A DNA stretch of 39,296 nucleotides, from the NCBI GenBank assembly GCA_045588485.1, contig JAZNEI010000071.1:1-39296 (forward strand), given 5' to 3'. The position numbers were made by a program, and so were the translations under genes. Every line of letters begins with the position of its first letter. Position 1 is the stretch's first letter. This stretch comes from HGM04593 sp045588485 (lineage in GTDB: Bacteria; Bacteroidota; Bacteroidia; Bacteroidales; Bacteroidaceae). This document shows, one piece after another, positions 6,910 through 14,875 of this stretch. The notes beneath the pieces were generated by a model, which worked only from the letters and a program-made list of their open reading frames with translations, did no database searches and was not told the DNA's origin.

Positions 6910-8808
6910 CTACTTGACTTCTTCGAACTCGGCATCCTGTACGTTGTCGCCGCTGTTCTGCTGGTTGCTCTGTGCGCCACCTGTGTTGGGCTGAGCCTGA
7001 GCACCACCCTGAGCATACATTTCGGCGCTTGCTGTCTGCCATGCAGCGTTAAGCTCTGCGATAGCTGTGTCGATAGCTGCGATATCCTGTGCCTTGTGCG
7101 CATCTTTCAGCTTTTGTGCAGCTGCCTCGATGGGTGCTTTCTTATCGGCGGGAATCTTGTCGCCAAGCTCCTTCAGCTGATTCTCGGTCTGGAATACCAT
7201 TGAGTCGGCCTCGTTCAGCTTGTCAATCTTCTCACGTTCCTTCTTGTCGGCATCGGCATTTGCCTCGGCTTCAGCCTTCATGCGCTCAATCTCCTCTTTG
7301 CTGAGACCTGATGATGCCTCGATGCGGATTGCCTGCTCCTTACCTGTTGCCTTGTCCTTTGCCGATACTTTGAGGATACCGTTTGCGTCGATGTCGAATG
7401 TTACCTCAATCTGAGGAACGCCACGACGTGCAGGGGCAATGCCTGTGAGGTTGAACTGTCCGATTGACTTGTTCTGTGCTGCCATAGGACGCTCGCCCTG
7501 AAGCACGTGGATTGTAACCTCGGTCTGGTTGTCTGCTGCAGTAGAGAATACCTGACTCTTGTTGCAGGGGATTGTGGTGTTTGCATCAATGAGCTTTGTC
7601 ATTACGCCGCCGAGTGTCTCGATACCCATTGAAAGGGGAGTTACGTCGAGCAACAGAATGTCGCTTACACCCTCTTCTTTGTTAAGTATAGCACCCTGTA
7701 TGGCTGCACCTACTGCTACTACTTCGTCGGGGTTAACACCCTTTGAAGGAGCCTTGCCAAAGTAGTCCTCGACCAACTTCTGAACGGCAGGGATACGGCT
7801 TGAACCACCTACGAGGATAACCTCGTCAATTTCTGATGTGCTGAGACCTGCATCGCTCATTGCCTTTTTACAAGGTTCGAGACAAGCCTGAATGAGGTTA
7901 TGGGCCAATGACTCGAACTTGGCACGTGTAAGGGTCTTTACAAGGTGCTTGGGACCGCTTGCAGTTGCGGTGATGTAGGGGAGGTTAATCTCGGTTGATG
8001 TTGTCGATGACAACTCGATTTTTGCCTTCTCGGCAGCCTCCTTAAGTCGCTGGAGAGCCATAGGATCCTGCTTGAGATCCATTCCCTCCTCGGCCTTGAA
8101 TTCCTCGGCAAGCCAATCGATGATTACCTGGTCGAAGTCGTCACCGCCAAGGTGTGTGTCACCATTTGTCGAAAGTACCTCGAATACACCGCTACCAAAC
8201 TCAAGGATAGAGATATCGAATGTTCCACCACCGAGGTCGAACACTGCAATCTTCATGTCCTTGTCGGCCTTGTCGATACCATAGGCAAGAGCTGCTGCTG
8301 TAGGCTCATTTACAATACGTTTAACGTCGAGTCCTGCAATTGCGCCTGCCTCTTTCGTTGCCTGACGCTGGCTGTCGCTGAAGTATGCAGGTACTGTGAT
8401 GACTGCCTCCGTAACCTCCTGACCAAGATAGTCCTCGGCGGTCTTTTTCATCTTCTGAAGAATCATTGCAGAAATCTCCTGAGGTGTGTACAGACGGCCG
8501 TCGATGTCTACTCGGGGCATGTTGTTCTCGTTAACTACATTGTAAGGTACGCGAGAAACCTCTTTGCTCACCTGTGTCCAATTTTCGCCCATGAAACGCT
8601 TTATAGAGAAAATTGTGCGTTTGGGGTTTGTGATTGCCTGACGCTTTGCAGGGTCACCTACTTTGCGCTCGCCGTTGATGTCGAACGATACAATAGAAGG
8701 GGTAGTGCGCTTGCCTTCGCTGTTAGTGATAACAACGGGCTCGTTACCCTCGAAAACTGCTACACAAGAGTTTGTTGTACCTAAGTCAATTCCAATAATC
8801 TTTCCCAT
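6910..8808 (-). CDS. dnaK: Chaperone protein DnaK (Hsp70)
   Basis: DnaK folds and refolds cytosolic proteins in an ATP-driven cycle with DnaJ and GrpE. The 632-residue product begins MGKIIGIDLGTTNSCVAVFE, the phosphate-binding loop of the actin-like ATPase domain (1-385). It continues with FDLGGGTFDIS, the linker DILLLDVTPLSMGIET, a substrate-binding beta domain and a helical lid. The tail is glutamine- and asparagine-rich and ends DAEFEEVK, the conserved partner-binding motif. Length and motifs are complete. No grpE or dnaJ is adjacent, so the gene is monocistronic, with its own terminator at 6851-6892. The 399-base upstream gap should hold a heat-inducible promoter, but no sure -7/-33 pair was found. 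Confidence 0.98.
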   Translation of the reverse strand: MGKIIGIDLGTTNSCVAVFEGNEPVVITNSEGKRTTPSIVSFDINGERKVGDPAKRQAITNPKRTIFSIKRFMGENWTQVSKEVSRVPYNVVNENNMPRVDIDGRLYTPQEISAMILQKMKKTAEDYLGQEVTEAVITVPAYFSDSQRQATKEAGAIAGLDVKRIVNEPTAAALAYGIDKADKDMKIAVFDLGGGTFDISILEFGSGVFEVLSTNGDTHLGGDDFDQVIIDWLAEEFKAEEGMDLKQDPMALQRLKEAAEKAKIELSSTTSTEINLPYITATASGPKHLVKTLTRAKFESLAHNLIQACLEPCKKAMSDAGLSTSEIDEVILVGGSSRIPAVQKLVEDYFGKAPSKGVNPDEVVAVGAAIQGAILNKEEGVSDILLLDVTPLSMGIETLGGVMTKLIDANTTIPCNKSQVFSTAADNQTEVTIHVLQGERPMAAQNKSIGQFNLTGIAPARRGVPQIEVTFDIDANGILKVSAKDKATGKEQAIRIEASSGLSKEEIERMKAEAEANADADKKEREKIDKLNEADSMVFQTENQLKELGDKIPADKKAPIEAAAQKLKDAHKAQDIAAIDTAIAELNAAWQTASAEMYAQGGAQAQPNTGGAQSNQQNSGDNVQDAEFEEVK

Positions 8809-9207
8809 AATATTCTGTTTTAAATTTTTATTTATTCAACTTCTTTTATTGCGCTTTTGTTCATACAGCTTGTCGGGCTATGTTCAGTCGGCGCTACACA
8901 TATATAGTTACAAAGTCTGTGCCAAACTCATTTTGTGCCCTCGTTTAATGTCTCTTCTGACGTATTTGGCAAAAAAACAGGTGTGGTGTATGTCAAAGTG
9001 ACTGACAAAGTGGCAGAATGTGACAGAAAAGAGTGTGACTTTTTTCTATGCAAAACGAAAATGTGTATAAAATAATCTCTTTAAATTTGTTTTTACACAT
9101 CTTTTACGCTATCTTCGCATCTTATAATGTATAGTGCGCTTAAACTGCATTATTTCATTATTATATATAAAGGAATATAATTTGTTTTTTTAATATCTTA
9201 AAAGAAA
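8809..9207. other. Divergent intergenic region dnaK / dehydrogenase
   Basis: No gene is supported in these 399 bases. The right part holds a good plus-strand promoter (9086-9117). The left part must hold the dnaK promoter on the minus strand. A sequence resembling a sigma-54 site lies at 8909-8925 but lacks the exact -12 GC. Confidence 0.5.
9086..9117 (+). promoter_or_regulatory. Promoter of the saccharopine dehydrogenase-family gene
   Basis: TTTG at 9086-9089, a 20-base spacer, and TATCTTCG at 9110-9117 fit the Bacteroidota promoter with one change in the -7 box. The same TATCTTCG form recurs upstream of other genes in this window (23715, and the minus strand near 29433 and 36334). Transcription should begin near 9124, about 85 bases before the ATG. 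Confidence 0.7.
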
Positions 9208-10401
9208 ATGGCAAGAGTATTAATCATTGGCGCGGGTGGAGTAGGCACCGTAGCCGCTTTTAAGGTCGCTCAGAACAGCGATGTCTTTACCGAGATTATG
9301 ATTGCAAGCCGCACAAAATCGAAGTGCGATGCGATAGTAAAGGCTATTGGTAACCCCTCTATTCAGACTGCTGCGGTAGATGCCGACAGTGTAGAGGCGC
9401 TTGTTGCACTGTTCAACAGTTTTAAACCCGAGATTGTGATTAATGTTGCACTGCCTTATCAGGACCTCACTATTATGGAGGCTTGTTTGCAGTGCGGAGT
9501 TAACTACCTTGATACAGCAAACTACGAGCCTAAGGACGAGGCTCACTTCGAATATAGTTGGCAGTGGGCCTACCACGAGCGTTTTAAAGAGGCTGGTCTT
9601 ACGGCTATCCTCGGATGCGGATTTGATCCGGGTGTAAGTGGTGTGTACACTGCATATGCCGCAAAGCACTATTTCGACGAGATTCACTATCTTGATATAG
9701 TGGATTGTAATGCAGGTAACCACCACAAGGCATTTGCTACCAACTTCAACCCCGAGATTAATATCCGCGAGATTACTCAGAAGGGACGTTACTACGAGGA
9801 TGGCAAATGGATTGAGACAGGTGCGCTTGAGATTCACAAGCCTCTTACCTATCCTAATATCGGTCCGCGTGAATCGTATCTTTTGTTCCACGAGGAGTTA
9901 GAGTCTTTGACAAAGAATTTCCCCACAATCAAGCGTGCACGCTTTTGGATGACATTCGGTCAGGAGTATCTTACTCACCTGCGCGTAATTCAGAATATCG
10001 GTATGGCACGTATCGACGAAATTGACTACAACGGCCAGAAGATTGTGCCTTTGCAGTTCCTTAAAGCAGTGCTCCCCAATCCTCAGGACCTCGGTGAGAA
10101 CTACGAGGGTGAGACATCTATCGGCTGTCGCATACGTGGTATCAAGGATGGTAAAGAACGTACATACTATGTATACAACAACTGCAGCCATCAAGAGGCG
10201 TATAAAGAGACCGGTATGCAGGGTGTGAGCTACACAACAGGTGTGCCTGCTATGATTGGTGCAATGATGTTTGTGAAAGGATTGTGGCGCAAACCCGGTG
10301 TGTGGAACGTAGAACAGTTCGACCCCGATCCATTCATGGAGCAGTTGAACAAGCAGGGACTTCCTTGGCATGAGGAGTTTGACAAAGACCTTGAACTCTG
10401 A
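9208..10401 (+). CDS. Saccharopine dehydrogenase-family; carboxynorspermidine dehydrogenase
   Basis: Members of this family in Bacteroidota condense aspartate semialdehyde with a diamine and reduce the product with NAD(P)H to carboxy(nor)spermidine, the first step of the alternative spermidine pathway; a decarboxylase (NspC) finishes it. The 397-residue protein starts MARVLIIGAGGVGTVAAFKV, a Rossmann nucleotide-binding loop, and includes CGFDPGVSGVYTAYA and the central domain typical of carboxynorspermidine synthases. Length is normal. No nspC is next to it in the window. True lysine-pathway saccharopine dehydrogenases are the alternative, but they differ in length and context. It has its own promoter and precedes recA by 116 bases. 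Confidence 0.85.
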   Translation: MARVLIIGAGGVGTVAAFKVAQNSDVFTEIMIASRTKSKCDAIVKAIGNPSIQTAAVDADSVEALVALFNSFKPEIVINVALPYQDLTIMEACLQCGVNYLDTANYEPKDEAHFEYSWQWAYHERFKEAGLTAILGCGFDPGVSGVYTAYAAKHYFDEIHYLDIVDCNAGNHHKAFATNFNPEINIREITQKGRYYEDGKWIETGALEIHKPLTYPNIGPRESYLLFHEELESLTKNFPTIKRARFWMTFGQEYLTHLRVIQNIGMARIDEIDYNGQKIVPLQFLKAVLPNPQDLGENYEGETSIGCRIRGIKDGKERTYYVYNNCSHQEAYKETGMQGVSYTTGVPAMIGAMMFVKGLWRKPGVWNVEQFDPDPFMEQLNKQGLPWHEEFDKDLEL

Positions 10402-10517
10402 TAGCAAAAGGGTATAAGCATAAAGGTGGGCAGCTGTGAAAATCGTCAAAGTGCTTGACTGCAGGTGCTTACACCTTTCTATGCAATATTGTAATTAAAC
10501 AGCATAAGAAAATATAA

Positions 10518-11573
10518 ATGGCAAAGAAAGAAGAACTGCAGAATGTGGCTGCCTCCGAGAAATTGAAGGCTTTGCAGGCTGCAATGGATAAGATAGAGAA
10601 GAACTTTGGAAAAGGTTCTATAATGAAACTGGGTGACGATACTTTCGAAGAGGTAGATGTTATCCCTTCAGGCTCAGTCGGTTTGAACGCGGCATTGGGT
10701 GTCGGTGGTTATCCGCGTGGACGTATAATTGAAATTTACGGTCCCGAATCATCCGGTAAGACCACATTGGCCATACACGCTATTGCCGAGGCGCAGAGAA
10801 TGGGTGGAATAGCAGCTATAATCGATGCCGAGCATGCGTTCGACAGATTTTATGCACAGAAATTGGGTGTTGATATAGATAATCTGCTTATTTCGCAGCC
10901 CGATTGTGGTGAGCAGGCATTGGAGATTGCCGAGCAGCTGATACGCTCATCGGCTATCGATATAATTGTTATCGATTCGGTGGCGGCGCTTACTCCAAAG
11001 GCCGAGATTGAGGGTGAGATGGGTGACAATAAGGTTGGACTTCAGGCACGTCTTATGTCACAGGCACTGCGTAAGTTGACATCTGCAATCAGCAAGACAA
11101 AGACTACTTGTATCTTTATTAACCAGTTGCGTGAGAAGATTGGTGTTATGTTCGGTAATCCCGAGACAACGACCGGAGGTAATGCTCTTAAGTTCTATGC
11201 GTCGGTGCGTCTTGATATTCGTCGTGTGAGCCAGTTGAAAGATGGCGAGGAGGCGATTGGTAACTCGGTACGTGTCAAAGTTGTAAAGAATAAGGTGGCT
11301 CCTCCTTTCCGTAAAGCTGAGTTTGATATTATGTTCGGAGAGGGTATATCGCGTGTAGGTGAAATTGTCGACCTTGGCGTTGCATACGGTGTGATAAAGA
11401 AGAGTGGCTCGTTCTTCAGCTATAACGATACGAAATTGGCGCAGGGTCGCGACCGTACAAAGTCGCTCATAGCCGACAATCCCGAACTCGCCGAGGAACT
11501 CGAAGCAAAAATCGCAGCAGCAATGAAAGGTGTCGAGCTTGAACCCGAGCACGAGGCGGTAGATGAAGATTGA
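10518..11573 (+). CDS. recA: Recombinase RecA
   Basis: RecA coats single-stranded DNA, drives strand exchange in homologous recombination and triggers SOS-type responses. The 351-residue product has Walker A GPESSGKTT at 75-83, the VIDSVAALTPKAEIEGEMGD strand containing Walker B and loop L1, and MSQALRKLTSAISKT and NQLREKIGVMFGNPETT around loop L2. The acidic C-terminal tail (EPEHEAVDED) is normal. No LexA-type box was recognised upstream. A small inverted repeat (AGGTG-CTTA-CACCT) lies at about 10464-10477 in the gap before the gene. The next gene, a cysteine peptidase, starts 45 bases after the stop. Confidence 0.98.
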   Translation: MAKKEELQNVAASEKLKALQAAMDKIEKNFGKGSIMKLGDDTFEEVDVIPSGSVGLNAALGVGGYPRGRIIEIYGPESSGKTTLAIHAIAEAQRMGGIAAIIDAEHAFDRFYAQKLGVDIDNLLISQPDCGEQALEIAEQLIRSSAIDIIVIDSVAALTPKAEIEGEMGDNKVGLQARLMSQALRKLTSAISKTKTTCIFINQLREKIGVMFGNPETTTGGNALKFYASVRLDIRRVSQLKDGEEAIGNSVRVKVVKNKVAPPFRKAEFDIMFGEGISRVGEIVDLGVAYGVIKKSGSFFSYNDTKLAQGRDRTKSLIADNPELAEELEAKIAAAMKGVELEPEHEAVDED

Positions 11574-11618
11574 TTCCATATAGCACTTAAAAGAATACAT
11601 TTATTAATTAGATAAACT

Positions 11619-12806
11619 ATGAAGAAAACAATTCTATTGGCTATGGCAGCTTTTGCCGGCCTTAACCTCTTTGCACAAGACGAAGAGTATCAGTTTACTG
11701 TTGTAAAGGAGAATCCTATTACAAGTATCAAGAACCAGAACCGTGCGGGTACATGTTGGTGCTACTCATCACTCGCATTCATCGAGTCGGAGCTTCTGCG
11801 TATGGGTAAGGGTGAATATGACTTCTCAGAGATGTTCATCGTTCACAACACCTATCTCGACCGTGCCGACAAAGCTGTTCGTACACATGGTGATGCTTCA
11901 TTCTCACAGGGCGGTTCTTTCTATGATGTTATTTACGGTATGGAGCACTTTGGCCTCGTTCCCGAGGAGGAGATGCGTCCCGGTGTTATGTATGGCGAGA
12001 CACTCAGCAATCACAACGAACTTACTGCTGTAAGTGATGCTGTTGTTGCAGCTATTGCAAAAGGCAAGCACCGCAGTCTGCAGGTCGGTCCTGACGGTCA
12101 GCCCCTTTGGAAGAAAGCTATAGCTGCCGTTCACGACATCTATCTTGGCGAGCGTCCCGAGAAGTTCACCTACAATGGCAAGGAGTATACTCCCAAGTCT
12201 TTCTACGAGTCTACCGGCCTGAAGGCAAGCGATTATGTCTCATTGACCTCTTATACACACCATCCTTTCTACAGCTCATTCGTTCTTGAGATTCAGGACA
12301 ACTGGCGTTGGGCACAGTCTTACAACCTTCCAATCGACGAGCTTCTCGAGGTATTCGACAATGCTATTCACAATGGTTATACCATTGCATGGGGTAGCGA
12401 TGTCAGCGAGGCCGGATTTACACGTAACGGTACTGCTGTGATGCCCGACGATACAAAGAATGGCGATCTTCAGGGTTCGGATATGGCTCGTTGGTTGAAA
12501 CTGAGCGAGGAGGAGAAGAAGGTTACCCCCAAGCCTTCTGCCGAGAAGTGGTGTACACAGGAGGAGCGTCAGATTGCATACGACAACTGGGAGACAACCG
12601 ATGACCATGGTATGCAGATTTATGGCATTGCAAAGGACCAGAACGGTACAGAGTACTATATGGTAAAGAACTCTTGGGGCGAGAGTGGTAAGTACAAAGG
12701 TATATGGTATGCTTCTAAGGCTTTCGTTCGCTACAAAACAATGAATATTGTGGTTCATAAGGATGCGCTTCCCAAGCACATTGCCAAGAAGCTCGGCTTG
12801 AAATAA
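11619..12806 (+). CDS. C1B-family cysteine aminopeptidase (bleomycin hydrolase-like), exported
   Basis: This papain-fold aminopeptidase should trim N-terminal residues from peptides. Residues 1-19 (MKKTILLAMAAFAGLNLFAQ) form a signal peptide, so it acts in the periplasm or at the surface, unlike cytosolic PepC. The catalytic triad is visible: C46 in GTCWCYSS, H330 in DDHGMQIYG and N351 in VKNSWGE. At 395 residues it is shorter than PepC (about 440), which is common for the exported Bacteroidota branch. It follows recA closely but makes little functional sense with it; shared transcription may be accidental read-through. Two strong hairpins end the unit at 12821-12900. Confidence 0.92.
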   Translation: MKKTILLAMAAFAGLNLFAQDEEYQFTVVKENPITSIKNQNRAGTCWCYSSLAFIESELLRMGKGEYDFSEMFIVHNTYLDRADKAVRTHGDASFSQGGSFYDVIYGMEHFGLVPEEEMRPGVMYGETLSNHNELTAVSDAVVAAIAKGKHRSLQVGPDGQPLWKKAIAAVHDIYLGERPEKFTYNGKEYTPKSFYESTGLKASDYVSLTSYTHHPFYSSFVLEIQDNWRWAQSYNLPIDELLEVFDNAIHNGYTIAWGSDVSEAGFTRNGTAVMPDDTKNGDLQGSDMARWLKLSEEEKKVTPKPSAEKWCTQEERQIAYDNWETTDDHGMQIYGIAKDQNGTEYYMVKNSWGESGKYKGIWYASKAFVRYKTMNIVVHKDALPKHIAKKLGLK

Positions 12807-12820
12807 CAGTATAATATGAA

Positions 12821-12850
12821 AATTAAGAGACCTAGGTCTCTTAATTTTTT
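12821..12850 (+). terminator. Terminator after the C1B peptidase
   Basis: AATTAAGAGACCT at 12821-12833 and AGGTCTCTTAATT at 12834-12846 form a perfect 26-base palindrome, followed by a T run to 12850. In RNA the central bases would open into a small loop. Confidence 0.8.
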
Positions 12851-12860
12851 ATAAAAAAGT

Positions 12861-12900
12861 CCTATTTCCCAAAAAAAAATGGGAAATAGGCTTTTTTTTT
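12861..12900 (+). terminator. Second tandem terminator
   Basis: CCTATTTCCC at 12861-12870 pairs with GGGAAATAGG at 12881-12890 across an A-rich loop, followed by C and nine T. A-rich sequence on the other side means it could also stop minus-strand transcription. It backs up the terminator 15 bases upstream. Confidence 0.85.
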
Positions 12901-13129
12901 CTCTCTTTTCAGTAACTTTACAAATTGAAGTAGAATTATCCTACACGTAAAGTGGCCATACGTTGTGAGCTGCGTAGCAGATGAATATGATTGGTTGTAT
13001 CTGGAAGGATGATTTACAAGCCTATAATCGGTTTAGAAACGCCACGGCTGACGAATGTTGTGCGAATTGATGGCGATTGCACCTGGTAGATTATGGCATA
13101 TTGCATTGAAAAAATAAAAAAATATATAA
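12901..13129 (+). other. Long leader upstream of recJ
   Basis: TAACTTTAC at 12912-12920 resembles a -7 box, which would give recJ a leader of roughly 205 bases. Within it, ATG at 12981 opens a 29-residue frame (MNMIGCIWKDDLQAYNRF...) that stops at 13070. The frame has no recognised homology and may be chance. I see no known riboswitch. Confidence 0.35.
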
Positions 13130-14875
13130 ATGGGTCAGAAATGGAAATATCAACCTTCGACATACAAGCAGACAGAGGAGGCCCTGCGGCTCTCGGAAGA
13201 GTTGGACATTAGTCCCATTCTCTGCGGTCTGCTTGTTGCGAGAGGTGTAACGACAGCCGCCGCTGCCCGACAATTCTTTCGCCCCAAATTAGCCAATCTG
13301 CACGACCCGTTCTTGATGAACGACATGGATGTGGCTGTAAAGCGTCTGAACAAGGCGCTGGGACGCAAGGAACGTATATTGGTGTACGGCGACTATGATG
13401 TAGATGGGACCACTGCAGTGGCACTTGTTTATAAGTTCCTGCAACAGTTCTCGTCGAACATAGATTATTATATCCCCGACAGGAACGAGGATGGATACGG
13501 TATCTCTAAAAGGGGTATCGATTATGCTCACTCTACCGGGGTGAAATTGGTTATTGTGCTCGATTGCGGTATAAAGGCTATCGATGAGATTGCTTATGCC
13601 AAAGAAAAAGGCATCGATTTTATCGTGTGTGACCACCATGTTCCCGACGATGAGTTGCCTTGTGCTGTGGCTATCCTTAATCCTAAGCGCTTCGATAACA
13701 CTTATCCTTATCCGCACCTCTCGGGCTGTGGTGTAGGCTTTAAGTTTATGCAGGCATTTGCTATGGATAATGGAATCCCGGGCGAACAGCTCTACTCGCT
13801 GCTCGACCTTGTAGCAGTGAGTATAGCATCGGATTTGGTGCCTATTATGGGTGAGAATCGTATCCTTGCTTATCATGGCCTTAAACAGATTAATCACGCT
13901 CCAAGCACGGGGCTGAGAGCCATCATACAGGTGTGCGGCTTGCGCGACAAGGAGATTAGCATGAATGATATAATCTTCAAGATAGGTCCGCGTATCAATG
14001 CTTCGGGACGTATACAGCAGGGAAAAGTGGCAGTAGACCTTCTCATCGAGAACAACCTTAGGGCGGCGCTTGCAATGAGCGAACAGATAAATGAGTTCAA
14101 CGAGACACGAAAAGATCTCGACAAGAGTATGACCGAGGAGGCCAACAGAATTGTCGAGAATCTTGATAATTTCGATGAGAAGCGTGCTATTGTTATATTT
14201 AATGAAGATTGGCATCGTGGAGTGATAGGCATTGTAGCTTCGCGTCTCACCGAGGTGTACCACCGTCCTGCAGTGGTGTTGACCTGCTCGGGAGATATTG
14301 CTACAGGTTCGGCACGTTCGGTAACGGGATTCGATGTATATAAGGCAATAGAGAGTTGTCGTCATCTGCTTGATAATTTTGGCGGACATACATACGCAGC
14401 CGGATTTTCTCTGAAGGTAGAAAACATTGCGGAATTTGCCCGTACATTCGAGGAGTATGTTACGGGTAACATACTGCCCGAACAGACCGACCCTATAATA
14501 GAGATTGAGGCTGAACTTAATTTTCAGGATATAACACGTAAATTCTTTGCCGATCTTAAGAAGTTTGCTCCTCACGGACCTGATAACCCCAAACCTATTT
14601 TCTGTACATATAATGTTTATGATTATGGTACAAGCAAGGTGGTGGGTCGTCGTCAAGAGCATATTAAGCTCGAGTTGGTAGACAATAAGTCGAGTAATGT
14701 CATAAATGGTATAGCATTTGGACAGAGCGAACAGGCAAAGTATATAAAGTCGAAACAATCTTTCGATATCTGCTATACTCTCGAGGATAATACCTATAAA
14801 CATGGCGAGGTGCAATTGCAGATAGAGAGTATACGCACAAAAAAACCTGCATTTGAAGTACAGAGAGATACTTAA
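13130..14875 (+). CDS. recJ: Single-stranded-DNA exonuclease RecJ
   Basis: RecJ degrades single-stranded DNA 5' to 3' in RecF-pathway recombination, mismatch repair and base excision repair. The 581-residue protein carries the DHH phosphoesterase motifs: DYDVDGT at 88-94, LDCGI near 145, and DHH at 168-170. It also has the DHHA1 region with RINASGR and the GG(H) motif FGGHTYAAGFSL, which completes the metal site. Length is standard. Its last 23 bases overlap the start of recQ in another frame, so the two products, which act together in resecting DNA, are probably coupled in translation. Confidence 0.96.
   Translation: MGQKWKYQPSTYKQTEEALRLSEELDISPILCGLLVARGVTTAAAARQFFRPKLANLHDPFLMNDMDVAVKRLNKALGRKERILVYGDYDVDGTTAVALVYKFLQQFSSNIDYYIPDRNEDGYGISKRGIDYAHSTGVKLVIVLDCGIKAIDEIAYAKEKGIDFIVCDHHVPDDELPCAVAILNPKRFDNTYPYPHLSGCGVGFKFMQAFAMDNGIPGEQLYSLLDLVAVSIASDLVPIMGENRILAYHGLKQINHAPSTGLRAIIQVCGLRDKEISMNDIIFKIGPRINASGRIQQGKVAVDLLIENNLRAALAMSEQINEFNETRKDLDKSMTEEANRIVENLDNFDEKRAIVIFNEDWHRGVIGIVASRLTEVYHRPAVVLTCSGDIATGSARSVTGFDVYKAIESCRHLLDNFGGHTYAAGFSLKVENIAEFARTFEEYVTGNILPEQTDPIIEIEAELNFQDITRKFFADLKKFAPHGPDNPKPIFCTYNVYDYGTSKVVGRRQEHIKLELVDNKSSNVINGIAFGQSEQAKYIKSKQSFDICYTLEDNTYKHGEVQLQIESIRTKKPAFEVQRDT

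Noticed and set aside
8152..8784. 210-codon open frame antisense to dnaK, plus several shorter ones
   Set aside because: These are shadows of a highly biased, conserved gene; the Cys- and Val-rich translation matches no known protein type.
8909..8925. Sigma-54-like site TTGGCACAGACTTTGTA upstream of dnaK (minus strand)
   Set aside because: The -24 GG is present but the -12 element has GT instead of GC, and no enhancer-binding partner is in view. It could be chance.
9220..9891. 223-codon open frame antisense to the dehydrogenase gene
   Set aside because: Shadow frame over a clear family member with its own promoter.
13289..14815. 508-codon open frame antisense to recJ
   Set aside because: It lies wholly inside recJ, whose family motifs are unmistakable. 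The antisense translation has no recognisable domain and a composition typical of a mirrored coding strand.
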